Source: Umbilicaria muhlenbergii
Taxonomy: Eukaryota > Ascomycota > Lecanoromycetes > Umbilicariales > Umbilicariaceae
Direction: 5' to 3'
Assembly: GCA_000611775.1 (NCBI GenBank)
Contig: KK106981.1
Coordinates: 6,222,312-6,286,311 of the forward strand
DNA: 64,000 bases
The notes under the pieces were generated by a model, which saw nothing but the letters and a program-made list of their open reading frames with translations, was not told where the DNA came from and searched no databases. Positions within the stretch are counted from its first letter, which is position 1; every line of letters starts with the position of its first letter. Positions 1 to 9,326 of the stretch are shown here, piece after piece. Both the position numbers and the translations under genes were made by a program.

Positions 1-352
1 TACTCCTCGTCTATTCATACGTACATAGGAGGTACAAGCAGATTCTGAATCACATACGTTCTGCCTTATCCTCGCGCAATTCGTTTGATGCATTGAATCA
101 TGTTGAACGTCATACCTCTCTTTAGTCTCTATATGTTCTGGTCAGCAATGTAGAGCTTTATATATTATGTAAGATTACAAGGTACAATATCTCCCTATCG
201 GAGCTGCATGTTACTCAAATCGTTTCATTTATATATTTTAGAGTAGTACAACTCCGGCTGTCTGCAGGTCAAATGACTTCGGTACTTGTGTTGCCTGGCA
301 TCATCGTTGTTGTGCTGGATCGGACTGGCGTATGTTCATTCGGCTGTAGCAG
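1..352. other. left-edge non-coding stretch
   Basis: AT-rich sequence upstream of the first gene. I see no coding region or clear motif; it probably holds the promoter of the CorA-like gene that follows. Confidence 0.4.
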
Positions 353-1983
353 ATGAACTCGACTCAAACCGATGTATACTACATTATATCCTGTAAACAT
401 CTTGTCACAGCAAAGTCACAGAGTTTCGAAATGGCATGCGATGCTGAGGTGTCTTCTTCCGCAGTTCCAGCGCCCGTACCCCATCCAGAGAATCCCTCGT
501 TCGTGGACTATAGCAGTATGCTGAAGGGAATCTATGTGCAGCACAAGGAGACTGATGCGGTGATTCGCTACCTCGACGAACGTCAAAATAGACCCCTTCC
601 GGCCATCGAGTCTGCAACGATCGTCAATTATCGGGCCGGCAGAGACTATGAGGTAAACCACTATAGCTGCCTACATGACGGTAGAAGGAACGCTAGTCAG
701 TGCCTTCCTGATGCGAGACCCCCATGGGCCGATGTGTTTCAAGAGAACGTGGAGAGATCAGACGATAGTGTCCTCGTCCGCTTTGTTCTCTTATCTAAGC
801 CCTCAACCGGGTACAGGAGCCTCTCCGCCTGGATCATCACCTACTTAGGCCTGTATTTGGCACTCGAGCCTGGGTTTTTTTACCCTTTGATTGATGCAGA
901 TGGAGATTACATACCAGAAGACAACAAGGCCCGTGGAGTGTCTCGTAACCCGACTACCCTGTTCATGGAAGCACATTGCTTTGCGCTATGTTCAGCGAAA
1001 AGGGAGCGTACCATGGTAGGTTCCAATTGGCGTCCACGAGTCGGTGAGTCATTGAACATCCTTGGAGCAAAGACAAACACTTACAGCTAACAGTCCTTGC
1101 CTTTATCGTCGACACGACAGCATTGTTCTCAGAGGCCAATAGATGGTTTTTAGACATTCTACCCAAGAGACTTCTTCCGGCGGGGGATGGGGCCCTGAAG
1201 CCTTGCGGGGTCCTGCAGTCCCAAATCCTGGACCTCTTGGGGGAAGCACACTTTTCGGACTCGGATCCAGCTATCGACAGTATTACCGCTACAATTGTGT
1301 GCACTTTCCCACGGGCTTTTAGCCGGATGTTGTGGTCGTACACACAATCTACGCGAAACAAGTTTGAACAGATAAAACGTATCCAGGAGGACGCGCTGAT
1401 TCGATCGCTGCCGAACGCGATAGACAACGATGAGTGGCTCATCAAAGAGTGGAAAGAACTTCATCATGCTCTTGGGAGATATCGTGTGGGGAATACTAAT
1501 TTTACTCGGTGGTTGCGATCCTCAGAAATTGCCTATTCAGATAGCGAGAAGACAACTTCACAGCAGCTGCAAGACGAGTTGGAGGACGTACTTGGAGACG
1601 GTTACAGGCTTGAGGCCGAGATGAGAGAGCGTATCCAAGTTCATGTCGCTGCCCTGTCTTTGGAAGAGTCAAGAAAAGGCATACAACAAGCTATATCAGT
1701 TGGCCGGCTTACACAACTGGCGTTCGTTTTTATCCCTCTTACCTTCACGACGGGTATCTTTGGGATGAACATCGAGTCTTTGAAGGACGGCGCGCCATTA
1801 TGGAAGTTTTGGGTTACTGCTACCACCATTAGCTTCGGGGCACTTCTTTTCATGGCTCTCATCGGTCGAGTGGAGCGCAAAATCCACTTTTGGCGACATA
1901 TTGCACGGGAGCAGAATGTAGGACTTCTATTGTATATGATGCGGATATTCTTACTCAAGATTACTGGACGTAGGTTGTTATAG
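353..1983 (+). CDS. CorA-like magnesium/divalent-cation transporter domain protein (fungal type)
   Basis: Two coding blocks joined by one intron. The donor is GTGAGT at 1044. Two acceptors both keep frame: AG at 1092-1093 (50-nt intron, downstream residues LAFIVDTTALFSEANRW) and AG at 1119-1120 (77-nt intron preceded by a CTAAC-like branch). The protein is about 500 residues. A long soluble N-terminal part with a coiled segment leads to two C-terminal membrane helices. The first ends with the family signature FTTGIFGMN, the GMN motif of CorA channels, and a second hydrophobic stretch follows. Fungal members of this family are usually annotated as CorA-like from the membrane part alone, and transport has rarely been shown. 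A second ATG at 431 has a better start context (A at -3, G at +4) and could be the true start. A related but damaged copy lies at 24.4-25.7 kb. Confidence 0.7.
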
Positions 1984-2221
1984 GAAATGCCTCGTTACTC
2001 CATTGCAGCGTTTTCATTTCCTATAAGTTCTGCTTGAAAAGTAGTCACATAGAAAGAAATAGCGGGAGATCCTCAGGCCTCACTGAAGTGCATCCTTTGA
2101 ACAGCCGCAAAACAGTCGTGCTCCCACATAACGCGCACCGCCAGATCATGAGCGCCGTCAGATTATGATAGTCATTATGATAGTCAAACAAGTCAGTTCA
2201 AAAGGCACCTTCACAAGTCAT

Positions 2222-2320
2222 TTTCAAGGCCGTTTTCCAAGGTCGTCTTTCAAGGCCGTCTTTGAGGCCGTTTTGGAAGCCGTTTTGGAAGCCTTTTCGA
2301 AAGCCGTTTGGAAGAGTCAT
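2222..2320. repeat. degenerate short tandem repeat (about 15-bp unit)
   Basis: Six or more imperfect copies of a unit resembling GGCCGTTTTGGAAGC run head to tail. No matching reading frame looks protein-like, so I treat it as non-coding satellite sequence. Confidence 0.6.
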
Positions 2321-2339
2321 GTACACAAACGTGAACTGG

Positions 2340-2420
2340 GTTACCCAGTGGGTGACCCAACCTAAACCCAACCCAGTGTGACTCAACCCAAAAAAAAACC
2401 CAACCCAAACCCAACCCATG
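2340..2420. repeat. C-rich CCCAAC/ACCCA low-complexity tract
   Basis: A run of ACCCA, CCCAAC and CCCAAAA words, with an A9 run near 2390. It resembles telomere repeats only superficially, since the fungal telomere repeat is CCCTAA. Confidence 0.6.
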
Positions 2421-2810
2421 GTGCAGCGTACTTGAGATGAAATTCCTGCATTTCCTATATCAGCGCTCTAGTTGCAATGTCTTTTCTTCCGGTGCACAGT
2501 TCCAAAGCAAAGCTCTGTATCAATTTATATCGCGTTGTTTGAGAAAACACTCCGTGAACTTCTGCGTTGATTATATTGCTTCTTTTAGCACTGGTCTGCA
2601 GTGATTCCCTGGCTGATATCTGTGCTTCAGCTTGTTCTGCCAAACTCTATTGATTCAAGTCAAGTTGCTTCCGGATGCCATTCCAGTCGACATTGTTACA
2701 CCTGATCTGAAAAACTTCAGATCGTAATCTGCTTCTGAGTGAAAGGCTTCTTATTATACATTAGCCCCTTTCATCTTTTCTATTACAATGACCTGAGGCA
2801 AGTTTTTTTA
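2421..2810. other. non-coding stretch
   Basis: No coding region, RNA gene or motif recognised between the C-rich tract and the 90-bp duplication. Confidence 0.4.
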
Positions 2811-2990
2811 ACGTCCACGGATAACATTTTCATGAATGCTTTGCAGATGAGAGGTACACAACTGGCTGTCTGACGTGAATGCTCAGTGAATGAAATCGCA
2901 ACGTCCACGGATATTATATTCACAAGATGCTTTGCAGATGAGAGGTACAGCACTAGCTACCTGACGTGAATGCTCAGTGAATGAAAATCG
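2811..2990. repeat. imperfect 90-bp tandem duplication
   Basis: Copy 1 begins ACGTCCACGG at 2811 and copy 2 begins with the same word at 2901. Both contain TTTGCAGATGAGAGGTACA and GACGTGAATGCTCAGTGAAT, with scattered mismatches. The copies are fairly recent but clearly diverged, unlike the exact 90-bp duplication at 3365-3544. Confidence 0.85.
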
Positions 2991-3003
2991 TGCAACATGT
3001 GCC

Positions 3004-3205
3004 GCCACCAGTTATCCCCGTATCCTTCGAGTATCGAGGCTCCCCTCCGCAGCGAACCGCCCCCTATCCCACCACCAGTTCTCTCCATAACCTTCGAGTA
3101 TCGAGACTCCCCTCCGCACGATTCCCCTTCTATCCCCTTATTGGTTCTCCCCGTAGCCTTCAAGTATCAAGGCTCCCCTCCGCAGCGGACCCCTCTACCC
3201 CACTA
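3004..3205. repeat. three tandem copies of a 66-67 bp pyrimidine-rich unit
   Basis: The core CCTTCGAGTATCGAG, changed to CCTTCAAGTATCAAG in the third copy, recurs at 3024, 3091 and 3157, each followed by CTCCCCTCCGCA. The spacing is 67 then 66 bp, so the units would fall in different reading frames. This argues that they are 5' UTR or promoter of the gene starting at 3227, not coding. Confidence 0.8.
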
Positions 3206-3226
3206 CCAAATCTTTGTTCGAAGACT

Positions 3227-3718
3227 ATGGGCTGCTGCTTTTCCATTCTTGCCCACTGCGACGACCCCGCTGACCACGCTCGGCGCAAGCCTCGCAAGCG
3301 CAAGTCTCGCCAGCGCCAGCCTAAGTCAGTGCAGTCCGGGGGATCCTCGAGTACAGTGATCGGAGGACGAAATGCACACGAATTGACAACGACACCACAA
3401 GAATCCGACGACGAGGTGATCGCCCTGCCACCTCCTACAAAAGCCCCAGTTGATGGACGAAATGCACACGAATTGACAACGACACCACAAGAATCCGACG
3501 ACGAGGTGATCGCCCTGCCACCTCCTACAAAAGCCCCAGTTGATGGCCACGATGAGCGTGTAGCTGGAGGACTCCAGAGGCTGCCTCGATTGCTCGTGAA
3601 CGGATCACACAATCGGGAGCCAGATGGTAGAACACAAGCGAGCTATGATAGGAGGAGGCCCCCCCGGGGCGTCTCTTATCGGGGTGCACATGGACACCGA
3701 ATAGAAAGAGTTGACTGA
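3227..3718 (+). CDS. small MGCC protein, predicted N-terminally lipidated, with a duplicated 30-residue unit
   Basis: 163 residues and no intron needed. I chose the ATG at 3227 because it gives the N-terminus MGCCFS, which fits the N-myristoylation consensus (Gly2, Ser6) with two adjacent cysteines that could be palmitoylated; that would place the protein on a membrane. A basic stretch (RRKPRKRKSRQR) follows. Then come two identical 30-residue units rich in Thr, Asp/Glu and Pro (each holding ESDDEVIALPPPTKAP), and an Arg-rich tail. No enzymatic domain or family is recognised. The lipid-anchor reading is an inference from the first six residues. The ORF is open further upstream through the 66-bp repeats, but that part looks non-coding. 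Confidence 0.55.
   Translation: MGCCFSILAHCDDPADHARRKPRKRKSRQRQPKSVQSGGSSSTVIGGRNAHELTTTPQESDDEVIALPPPTKAPVDGRNAHELTTTPQESDDEVIALPPPTKAPVDGHDERVAGGLQRLPRLLVNGSHNREPDGRTQASYDRRRPPRGVSYRGAHGHRIERVD
3365..3544 (+). repeat. exact 90-bp in-frame tandem duplication
   Basis: Copies at 3365-3454 and 3455-3544 show no mismatch by eye. The unit is 30 codons, so the reading frame of the MGCC gene is kept. Zero divergence implies a very recent duplication. Confidence 0.9.
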
Positions 3719-4013
3719 ACGCGAGTACAAAGATAGGGGCCACGCTGGTTGGAGGGTCCCCAGGTAGGCGATCGGGGCTCAATGCCAGCTGGCGAGCTGA
3801 AGGCTTACTGCTTTGACGACTGCGGTATTCCAAAAACAGCCATGCCCTACAACAACCGCTATGCGACCCTGAGGGCCCTCTTCAACCGTTGGTGGAGGGT
3901 CACTTGCTGCTATTGCCAAAACACAACCAGAACTACACGGAGGCCGCTGTGGTGCTTTCGTAACCATACAATATGTACACACTGTCTGGTTGTCGAGGGC
4001 AAGGGTCGCGCAG

Positions 4014-4293
4014 GCGCGGTGGGAGCGGACACGGCGGAGGCGATCGCCGTAGCGAGGGTTGACGATCTGCTTCACGGCTTCCATACCACCACGGCATTCA
4101 CACAACGCACGTTGACCCATGCACCTCGTGGTTATTAAAACCAGTATCCGACAGCGCGGTGGAAGCAGACCCGGCGGAGGCGATCGCCGTTGTGAGGGTT
4201 GACGATCTGCTTCACGGCATTTATACACCACGGCATTCACTCAACACACGTTGACTCATGCGCCTCGTGGTTATTAAACCCAGTATCCGACAC
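4014..4293. repeat. imperfect 140-bp tandem duplication upstream of the RGG-like gene
   Basis: Copy 1 starts GCGCGGTGGGAGC at 4014 and copy 2 GCGCGGTGGAAGC at 4154. Both contain CGGCGGAGGCGATCGCCGT, GTTGACGATCTGCTTCACGG and CCTCGTGGTTATTAAA. There are about a dozen differences and a one-base length change. It lies just before the ATG at 4361, so the promoter of that gene may be duplicated. Confidence 0.85.
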
Positions 4294-4360
4294 CTGGTTT
4301 CTCCATCACTCTTACACATCTGCAATCGATACTACTCCTCCATCACGATACTCCTCAAAC

Positions 4361-5029
4361 ATGTGTCTCTGCGGCGACTGGGACCCCAGGCAGGTCGATC
4401 GTAAAATCGCAAACCGCAAATACAGGAACCAAATGCTATACGGCGACCCGAGAGGTCCCCGGCCTTCTGGGATGATGGATGGGGACCCATACGGGGAAAT
4501 GACGGTTGGCGGGATAATGGACGGGCCTCCTCGCATAGGCCTGCCACCCGGTTTGGCCGCCGGCATGGCAACGAGAGGAGGATCACCTAGGTCAAGCTCG
4601 GGCATGCCAGGCCCACGGAGCAGCGCAGGAGGCGGCAGCCGCCGCGGTGATGATATCCACAGTGGCAGCCGACGCGGAGAAAGCAGACATGCGGACGGTA
4701 GCCGCCGCGGCAGTGGCAGGTATAGCAGCATGTATGAGGCCAGCAACAGGCCCGGACGAGATCCAGTGGGGCCTCGACCGTTCAATAACCGCGGCGGTCC
4801 ACCACCTGCAGGCGGCGGCGCTTGGATGCAAGGGGCCCTAGGCGGCTCTCGTGCTAATGTGGGGCGTGGTAGGTCAGGGTCGAGAGGCAGGTCGCCAGCA
4901 CGTGGGAATCCGCCGCCAGACTATCAAACGCATGCATCGGGGATGGCGACGATAAGAGGGCCGATGCCGCCTGGTATGCAGATGGGTGGGAGAACTGGGT
5001 CTAGGCGCACATCGCGAAGTAGGCTTTGA
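4361..5029 (+). CDS. low-complexity Arg/Gly/Ser-rich protein
   Basis: 222 residues in one exon. The start is MCLCGDWDPRQ, then a short charged stretch (KIANRKYRNQMLYGD), then a disordered region dominated by Gly, Arg, Ser, Met and Pro with repeated SRRG and RGG/GRS-like words (SGSRRGESRH, RGRSGSRGRSPAR). The C-terminus is strongly basic (SRRTSRSRL). This composition is seen in RNA-binding or condensate-forming proteins, but I see no folded domain and assign no function. The ATG at 4361 was chosen because the residues before it are encoded by the 140-bp repeat. No intron is needed. Confidence 0.55.
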   Translation: MCLCGDWDPRQVDRKIANRKYRNQMLYGDPRGPRPSGMMDGDPYGEMTVGGIMDGPPRIGLPPGLAAGMATRGGSPRSSSGMPGPRSSAGGGSRRGDDIHSGSRRGESRHADGSRRGSGRYSSMYEASNRPGRDPVGPRPFNNRGGPPPAGGGAWMQGALGGSRANVGRGRSGSRGRSPARGNPPPDYQTHASGMATIRGPMPPGMQMGGRTGSRRTSRSRL

Positions 5030-5218
5030 GAAGGGGGTATTGAGTATCGGCTTTTGACCGAGCTGGCGGTGGTTGTTCGATGGAGTCCTTGTATTGTTAG
5101 TCCACATTGCGTGCATGTGTTGAGTCTGCGCGCCTGTCAGCATGTAACACTATATCAAACCTTATTTTAGACCTACCGCTTGTATCGGCCTCTAATTGTA
5201 CGCCTTCCTTGTTCTGAG

Positions 5219-7510
5219 TCAACGTGGCTTGTTCTTGCTTTCCCACGATGGTTGACTCCAACTCCACATATCGACCCTGTTACCGCAGGCAACCATTAGT
5301 CCTTCCTCATTCTGCTGTATGCCGTGTCGGTTCTCAAAGTCTTCCTCAACTTCCCCTCCAACAAATCTCAAGCATTTGACTAGCTGTCCACGATAATTTC
5401 CATCTCCAGTCATATAGCCCTCTTGGCTTTTGAATTCGTCGTTGTGCCGCTCCATCATACCTCGTGGACAAATCGAATACGTTTTAGCGGGATTAACATG
5501 GCGGCTCTTGTCGCCCACGTCCATTTTCTTCCCAGTCCACAAACCGTACATCTTGACCCTGCAGTCCTCTGTCGCGGCGGCTACCAAGCCTAGGTTTTCT
5601 GAAACATCAAAGCCCAGAAACGGCTGGGAAGAATTGGTGTAGTCAGGGTAAGAGAGGTACGGATTTGTTGCAGTTTGCGACAGCATTCCCAAAGTGCCTC
5701 TGGAAGACTTTAGCCGACCACTGGCTCGAGATGTGAGACTGTGCTTTGTACGCCTTGGCGACGAGGCGAAGCGGAGATCGTATAGGTGAAGCTAAGCATA
5801 GTCAGTAGATGAACAGCCCGATACGAAGACGATATAGATTGCCTTATGGCGGGGGATTTCCACTTTCTTCGAACTCTTCCGTTTCGCTGAGAGAGTACGG
5901 AAACTGACCAATCCACCGCTTGTCGAGAAGAAAGATGTAAGAGGCACTCACATTATCCCGCAATCCCGCCACTACGATCCGCGAGCCCCCAACCGCCTTC
6001 ACATGACTAATACAGCTGGGGAATTGTAATCGTGTACTTTTGCCACGGCTCCTTACATCCCATAACCTGACGGCGCCATCTCTACCACCGGCCACGACAA
6101 CATTCTCATCAAGCCAGTCCACTGCCAATATGTCATTAGCGGAATGGCAGACTTCGTCTGCAGACCATGACCCCTGCGCCTCGTCGACGAGCATAATACC
6201 AGTGGAGGTACCGATGGCAAACTTAGTTGATGCAGGCGACAAAGAGGGCTGGGCAGCCGAAGCCCACAGTGTGACTTGTGACGTGGGCCGGAGCAATATC
6301 GAAACGCCTTGGAAGGGACTTTCGTATTAGTGCACGGCACATCCATTGGGATCGGACAAAAGCTCAACAGTTGGCCCTTACCAGCGTCAAGCCACGGCCA
6401 AGTGGGTATTGCAGATATTTCACTCCAGCTAGTTTGGGGTTCGATGAACTTTGTAAGATATATGCAAGGGGAAGTACCAGCGCCTTGTGTGGTGGCTCTT
6501 TGTTGTTGTCAGTAATCTGACATAGGGAAGAGAAGTTAACGACTTACAGCAGAACCCGGGACGGCGAGATATTGATGGAAGTTATCTGCAAGAAGCCTAA
6601 CGTTAGAGATAGGCCGAGTATGGATTTGCCGAAACTGACCTGCGAACCCAGATTGTGGGTCAACGTTCTTGAATGGTTCTCGTGGTACATGGAAAGCCCA
6701 CAAGGCATCTTATGCTTGACCCAAGAGCGTAGTTGATGAACAACGTCAATACCTCCAGTGAGACCCGTAACAACCCCTTCAGTGCTTGGGTCCATTGCAA
6801 ATGCCGTGATCTGGGTACCCTGGGAAGCTTCTCCCAGCACGCCCTTTTGCTCAAGACCGGCCGCCCATACCTGGCTTTGCACGTCCGATCTGCTTTGCAT
6901 CCGGTAGCCAGTCTCCCGATTCAGAGCCGCGGCACCGCCAAGAGGGTGTCTCAGGATGGGCGAGTGCTGTATGCGTGTTTGCAGTTGACGCTGGGAAAAC
7001 TCGGCGGTTCTCTTGCGTTTCTAGCATTCGCCTCTGTTAGTAAAAAGATCTTCTCCGAGCGAAAGCAGTGTGAAATGACACCAGTATCGATGATTGAGGC
7101 ATTCGACACTTAACGTAACACAGAACACATAGATCTAACAACTCTTTGCCTTCCAAAGCAATGGGCATGGGTTACTGGAGTAGAAGCCACAGACACAGAA
7201 AAAGCACCACAGCTCAAAGCATCGCAAAGACCAAAAGAACCAGTAAACCCCACTTTTTCCACCTCCCTCTCCTTCCTCAACCCCTCCTGTGAATACTTCA
7301 CTCCCTGCGGCGCTACATGGTTCGGCAAGATCTTGAAATACTTCTTTTTCTCCTCATCTGCATTGATAGTCAGCATCGCACACTCGGCAGTCTCCTCCAT
7401 CTGTACAGCATAAAATCAAAACCGTACAGCCGTCAGGATTCCACTGCTAATACTCAAGCAGATTGAACAAACAACCTACCATAATAGAACCCAGGGATTT
7501 GTGACCCCAT
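5219..7510 (-). CDS. DCAF4/WDR21-like WD40 repeat protein
   Basis: Seven-exon model: 7510-7480, 7357-7254, 7020-6640, 6585-6548, 6497-6382, 6307-5952, 5791-5219. It closes in frame at 532 residues. The first junction builds PGFYYDEEKKKYFKI, matching the N-terminal signature typical of DCAF4 (WDR21) proteins. A basic segment (KRKRTAEFSQRQ) follows, then a C-terminal WD40 propeller with recognisable blades such as ILAVDWLDENVVVAGGRDG...VRLWDVR and VVAGLRDNLHLYDLRF. In animals DCAF4 is a substrate receptor of CUL4-DDB1 ubiquitin ligases; the same role here is inferred from family membership only. The 50-nt fourth intron was placed to give LATTQGAGTSP, because a closer acceptor would leave an intron of only 31 nt. 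The introns at 7254 and 5951 are longer (233 and 160 nt). Confidence 0.82.
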
Positions 7511-8156
7511 GAATGCGATTCCGTCGCAAGCCTGTGCAGACGAAATGGGAGCAGTCGTATTGGTAGGTACGGGTTATATAATGATCTCACAACATGTCAT
7601 AGTCTAAGAAGATTGAAAAGTAGATAACACCACAAACGCTCTAGATATCAAAGATTCCACAAAAGCTGGAAACCGCCAGAATCTTATCTACGGCTGATGT
7701 GTCTGGAGTTGACCTGAAAGATGTTTCTCGCCAACGTTTTTTTCAACGTGTTTGTTCCAGAACCAAACCCATGCAATGCACGTTCCCATCACCCTACATG
7801 ATGCAGTCTATCTTACCAAAACCGGACGGAATCGAGCGTCGGTGACGTTGCATGGGCGCGTTTGGTGCGCTACAACTATCCAAACGGGCCTCCACCGCGC
7901 TGTCAGCTGTCGCCTTTAAGGACAATATTTGCAATCTTCAAAGGGAATTGCTACAGGAGAAGGGAGGCTGTTTCTTTTCCGAGTCTCAATTTCCCGAGGC
8001 AGGCCAAACAACAATGAATGCTCCCTCCGACGATGATGCATCTAGCCTGCTGCATAGCCTACTATAAATTCATTACCACTGTCACACAGATGCCGTTGAA
8101 AAGTGGTCATATACGATATTCTTTGTTCTTCCTAAGCCGCCAGAAATTCACCCTGC
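7511..8156. other. intergenic region
   Basis: Lies between the 5' end of the DCAF4-like gene and the 3' end of the MDR reductase gene, both on the minus strand, so it should hold the DCAF4-like promoter and the reductase 3' UTR. I see no further gene or repeat. Confidence 0.4.
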
Positions 8157-9326
8157 TCAAACCAACTTCGTCAACAACTTCCCCCTATTCTCGCCCTCAA
8201 ACAGCTTCCACCAAACCCCCGGTATCTCATCAATCCCCGCACTAACAACATGTTCATTCTGCTCATTGATCTCAAGATCCCCCTTCTTATACGCCTCCTG
8301 CAACGCCTTGAGTCCCTCCCCCATGCGTGGCAAGTAATCCAGGATGATAAACCCTTTGATTTCAATCCGCATCGATATCACCTGGTACCAGTTCTTAATG
8401 CCGGCGCTATTGGGGTCATTGTAGGACGCGATGGCGCCACAGGCAGCTATGCGGCCGAAACGAGCCATGCGGGTGAGCATGAGGTCGAGGATCTCGCCGC
8501 CGACGTTGTCGAAGTATACGGAGGCGTAGTCGGGGGTTGCTTTTATCAGGTCTTGCTCGAAGGAGTCCTTTTTGTAGTTGATGCAGATGTCGGCCCCGAG
8601 GGATTCTACCCACTTGCACTTTTCGTCGCTGCCGGCGATACCTGTCCAGGCAAGTTGTTAGTTTTCATGCGCACTGCGTGGGAGGAGTGAGTGTGTTTTA
8701 CGTACCGATAACGCGTTTGCAACCTACGATGTGTTTTGCGATCTGAACCACCATGGAACCTTGACGACCTTAGCACAAAGGCGGGGCGCGATGAAAAAGG
8801 CTTGCAGTAACATACCAGCAGCTCCCGCCGCCCCAGACACCACGACCGTATCTTCTTTTGTCGCCCTCGCAATATCCACCAATCCATAATACGCAGTCAA
8901 GCCTGTCAAGCCCAGCGCGCCCAAGAAAGCCGTGATGGGCAGCCCGGGGATTTCCTGCACCGGATTGCATTTGCTCCCATCCATCACAGCGTACTCGGAC
9001 CAGCCCGGCGACGTTACCACCTTGGTCCCCTTGCTCAGCTTGGGGGCTTTGGATTCGACGACCTCGCAGAGACCGTACGCTCGCATGGGGTCGCCTTCCT
9101 GCACCGGAGGGACGTATAGGCGCTCAGGCTCGACATTCTTGTCGATCCAGCCACGTTGGGCAGGGTCGTTGGAAAGGTAGAGGGTGCGGAGGAGGACTTG
9201 GCCTTCTTCAAGAGGTGGTAGAGATTTCTTTTCTAGTTTGAAGGTTGCGGAGGGGCCGGAGAAGATGGGTTTCGACGTTGGTTTCGAGGCGAGGATCCAT
9301 TGACGGGTTGATGTTGGAGTGGACAT
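8157..9326 (-). CDS. NADP-dependent medium-chain reductase (CurA / leukotriene B4 dehydrogenase-like)
   Basis: Three exons: 9326-8816, 8759-8706, 8641-8157, with introns of 56 and 64 nt; 349 residues. The N-terminus (RQWILASKPTSKP, EGQVLLRTLYLSNDPAQRGW) is characteristic of the zinc-free MDR branch that includes bacterial curcumin reductase CurA and mammalian prostaglandin reductase. The nucleotide-binding loop reads VVVSGAAGAAGSMVVQIAK, followed by GCKRVIGIAGSDEKC and a FDNVGGEILD segment, all standard for NADPH-dependent alkenal/enone double-bond reductases. The zinc ligands of true alcohol dehydrogenases are absent. The natural substrate cannot be told. The gene stands alone with no cluster partners nearby. 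Confidence 0.88.

Noticed and set aside
2340-2420. Telomere-like CCCAAC tract, perhaps an internal telomere remnant
   Set aside because: The units are CCCAAC/ACCCA and irregular, not the CCCTAA repeat of filamentous fungi.
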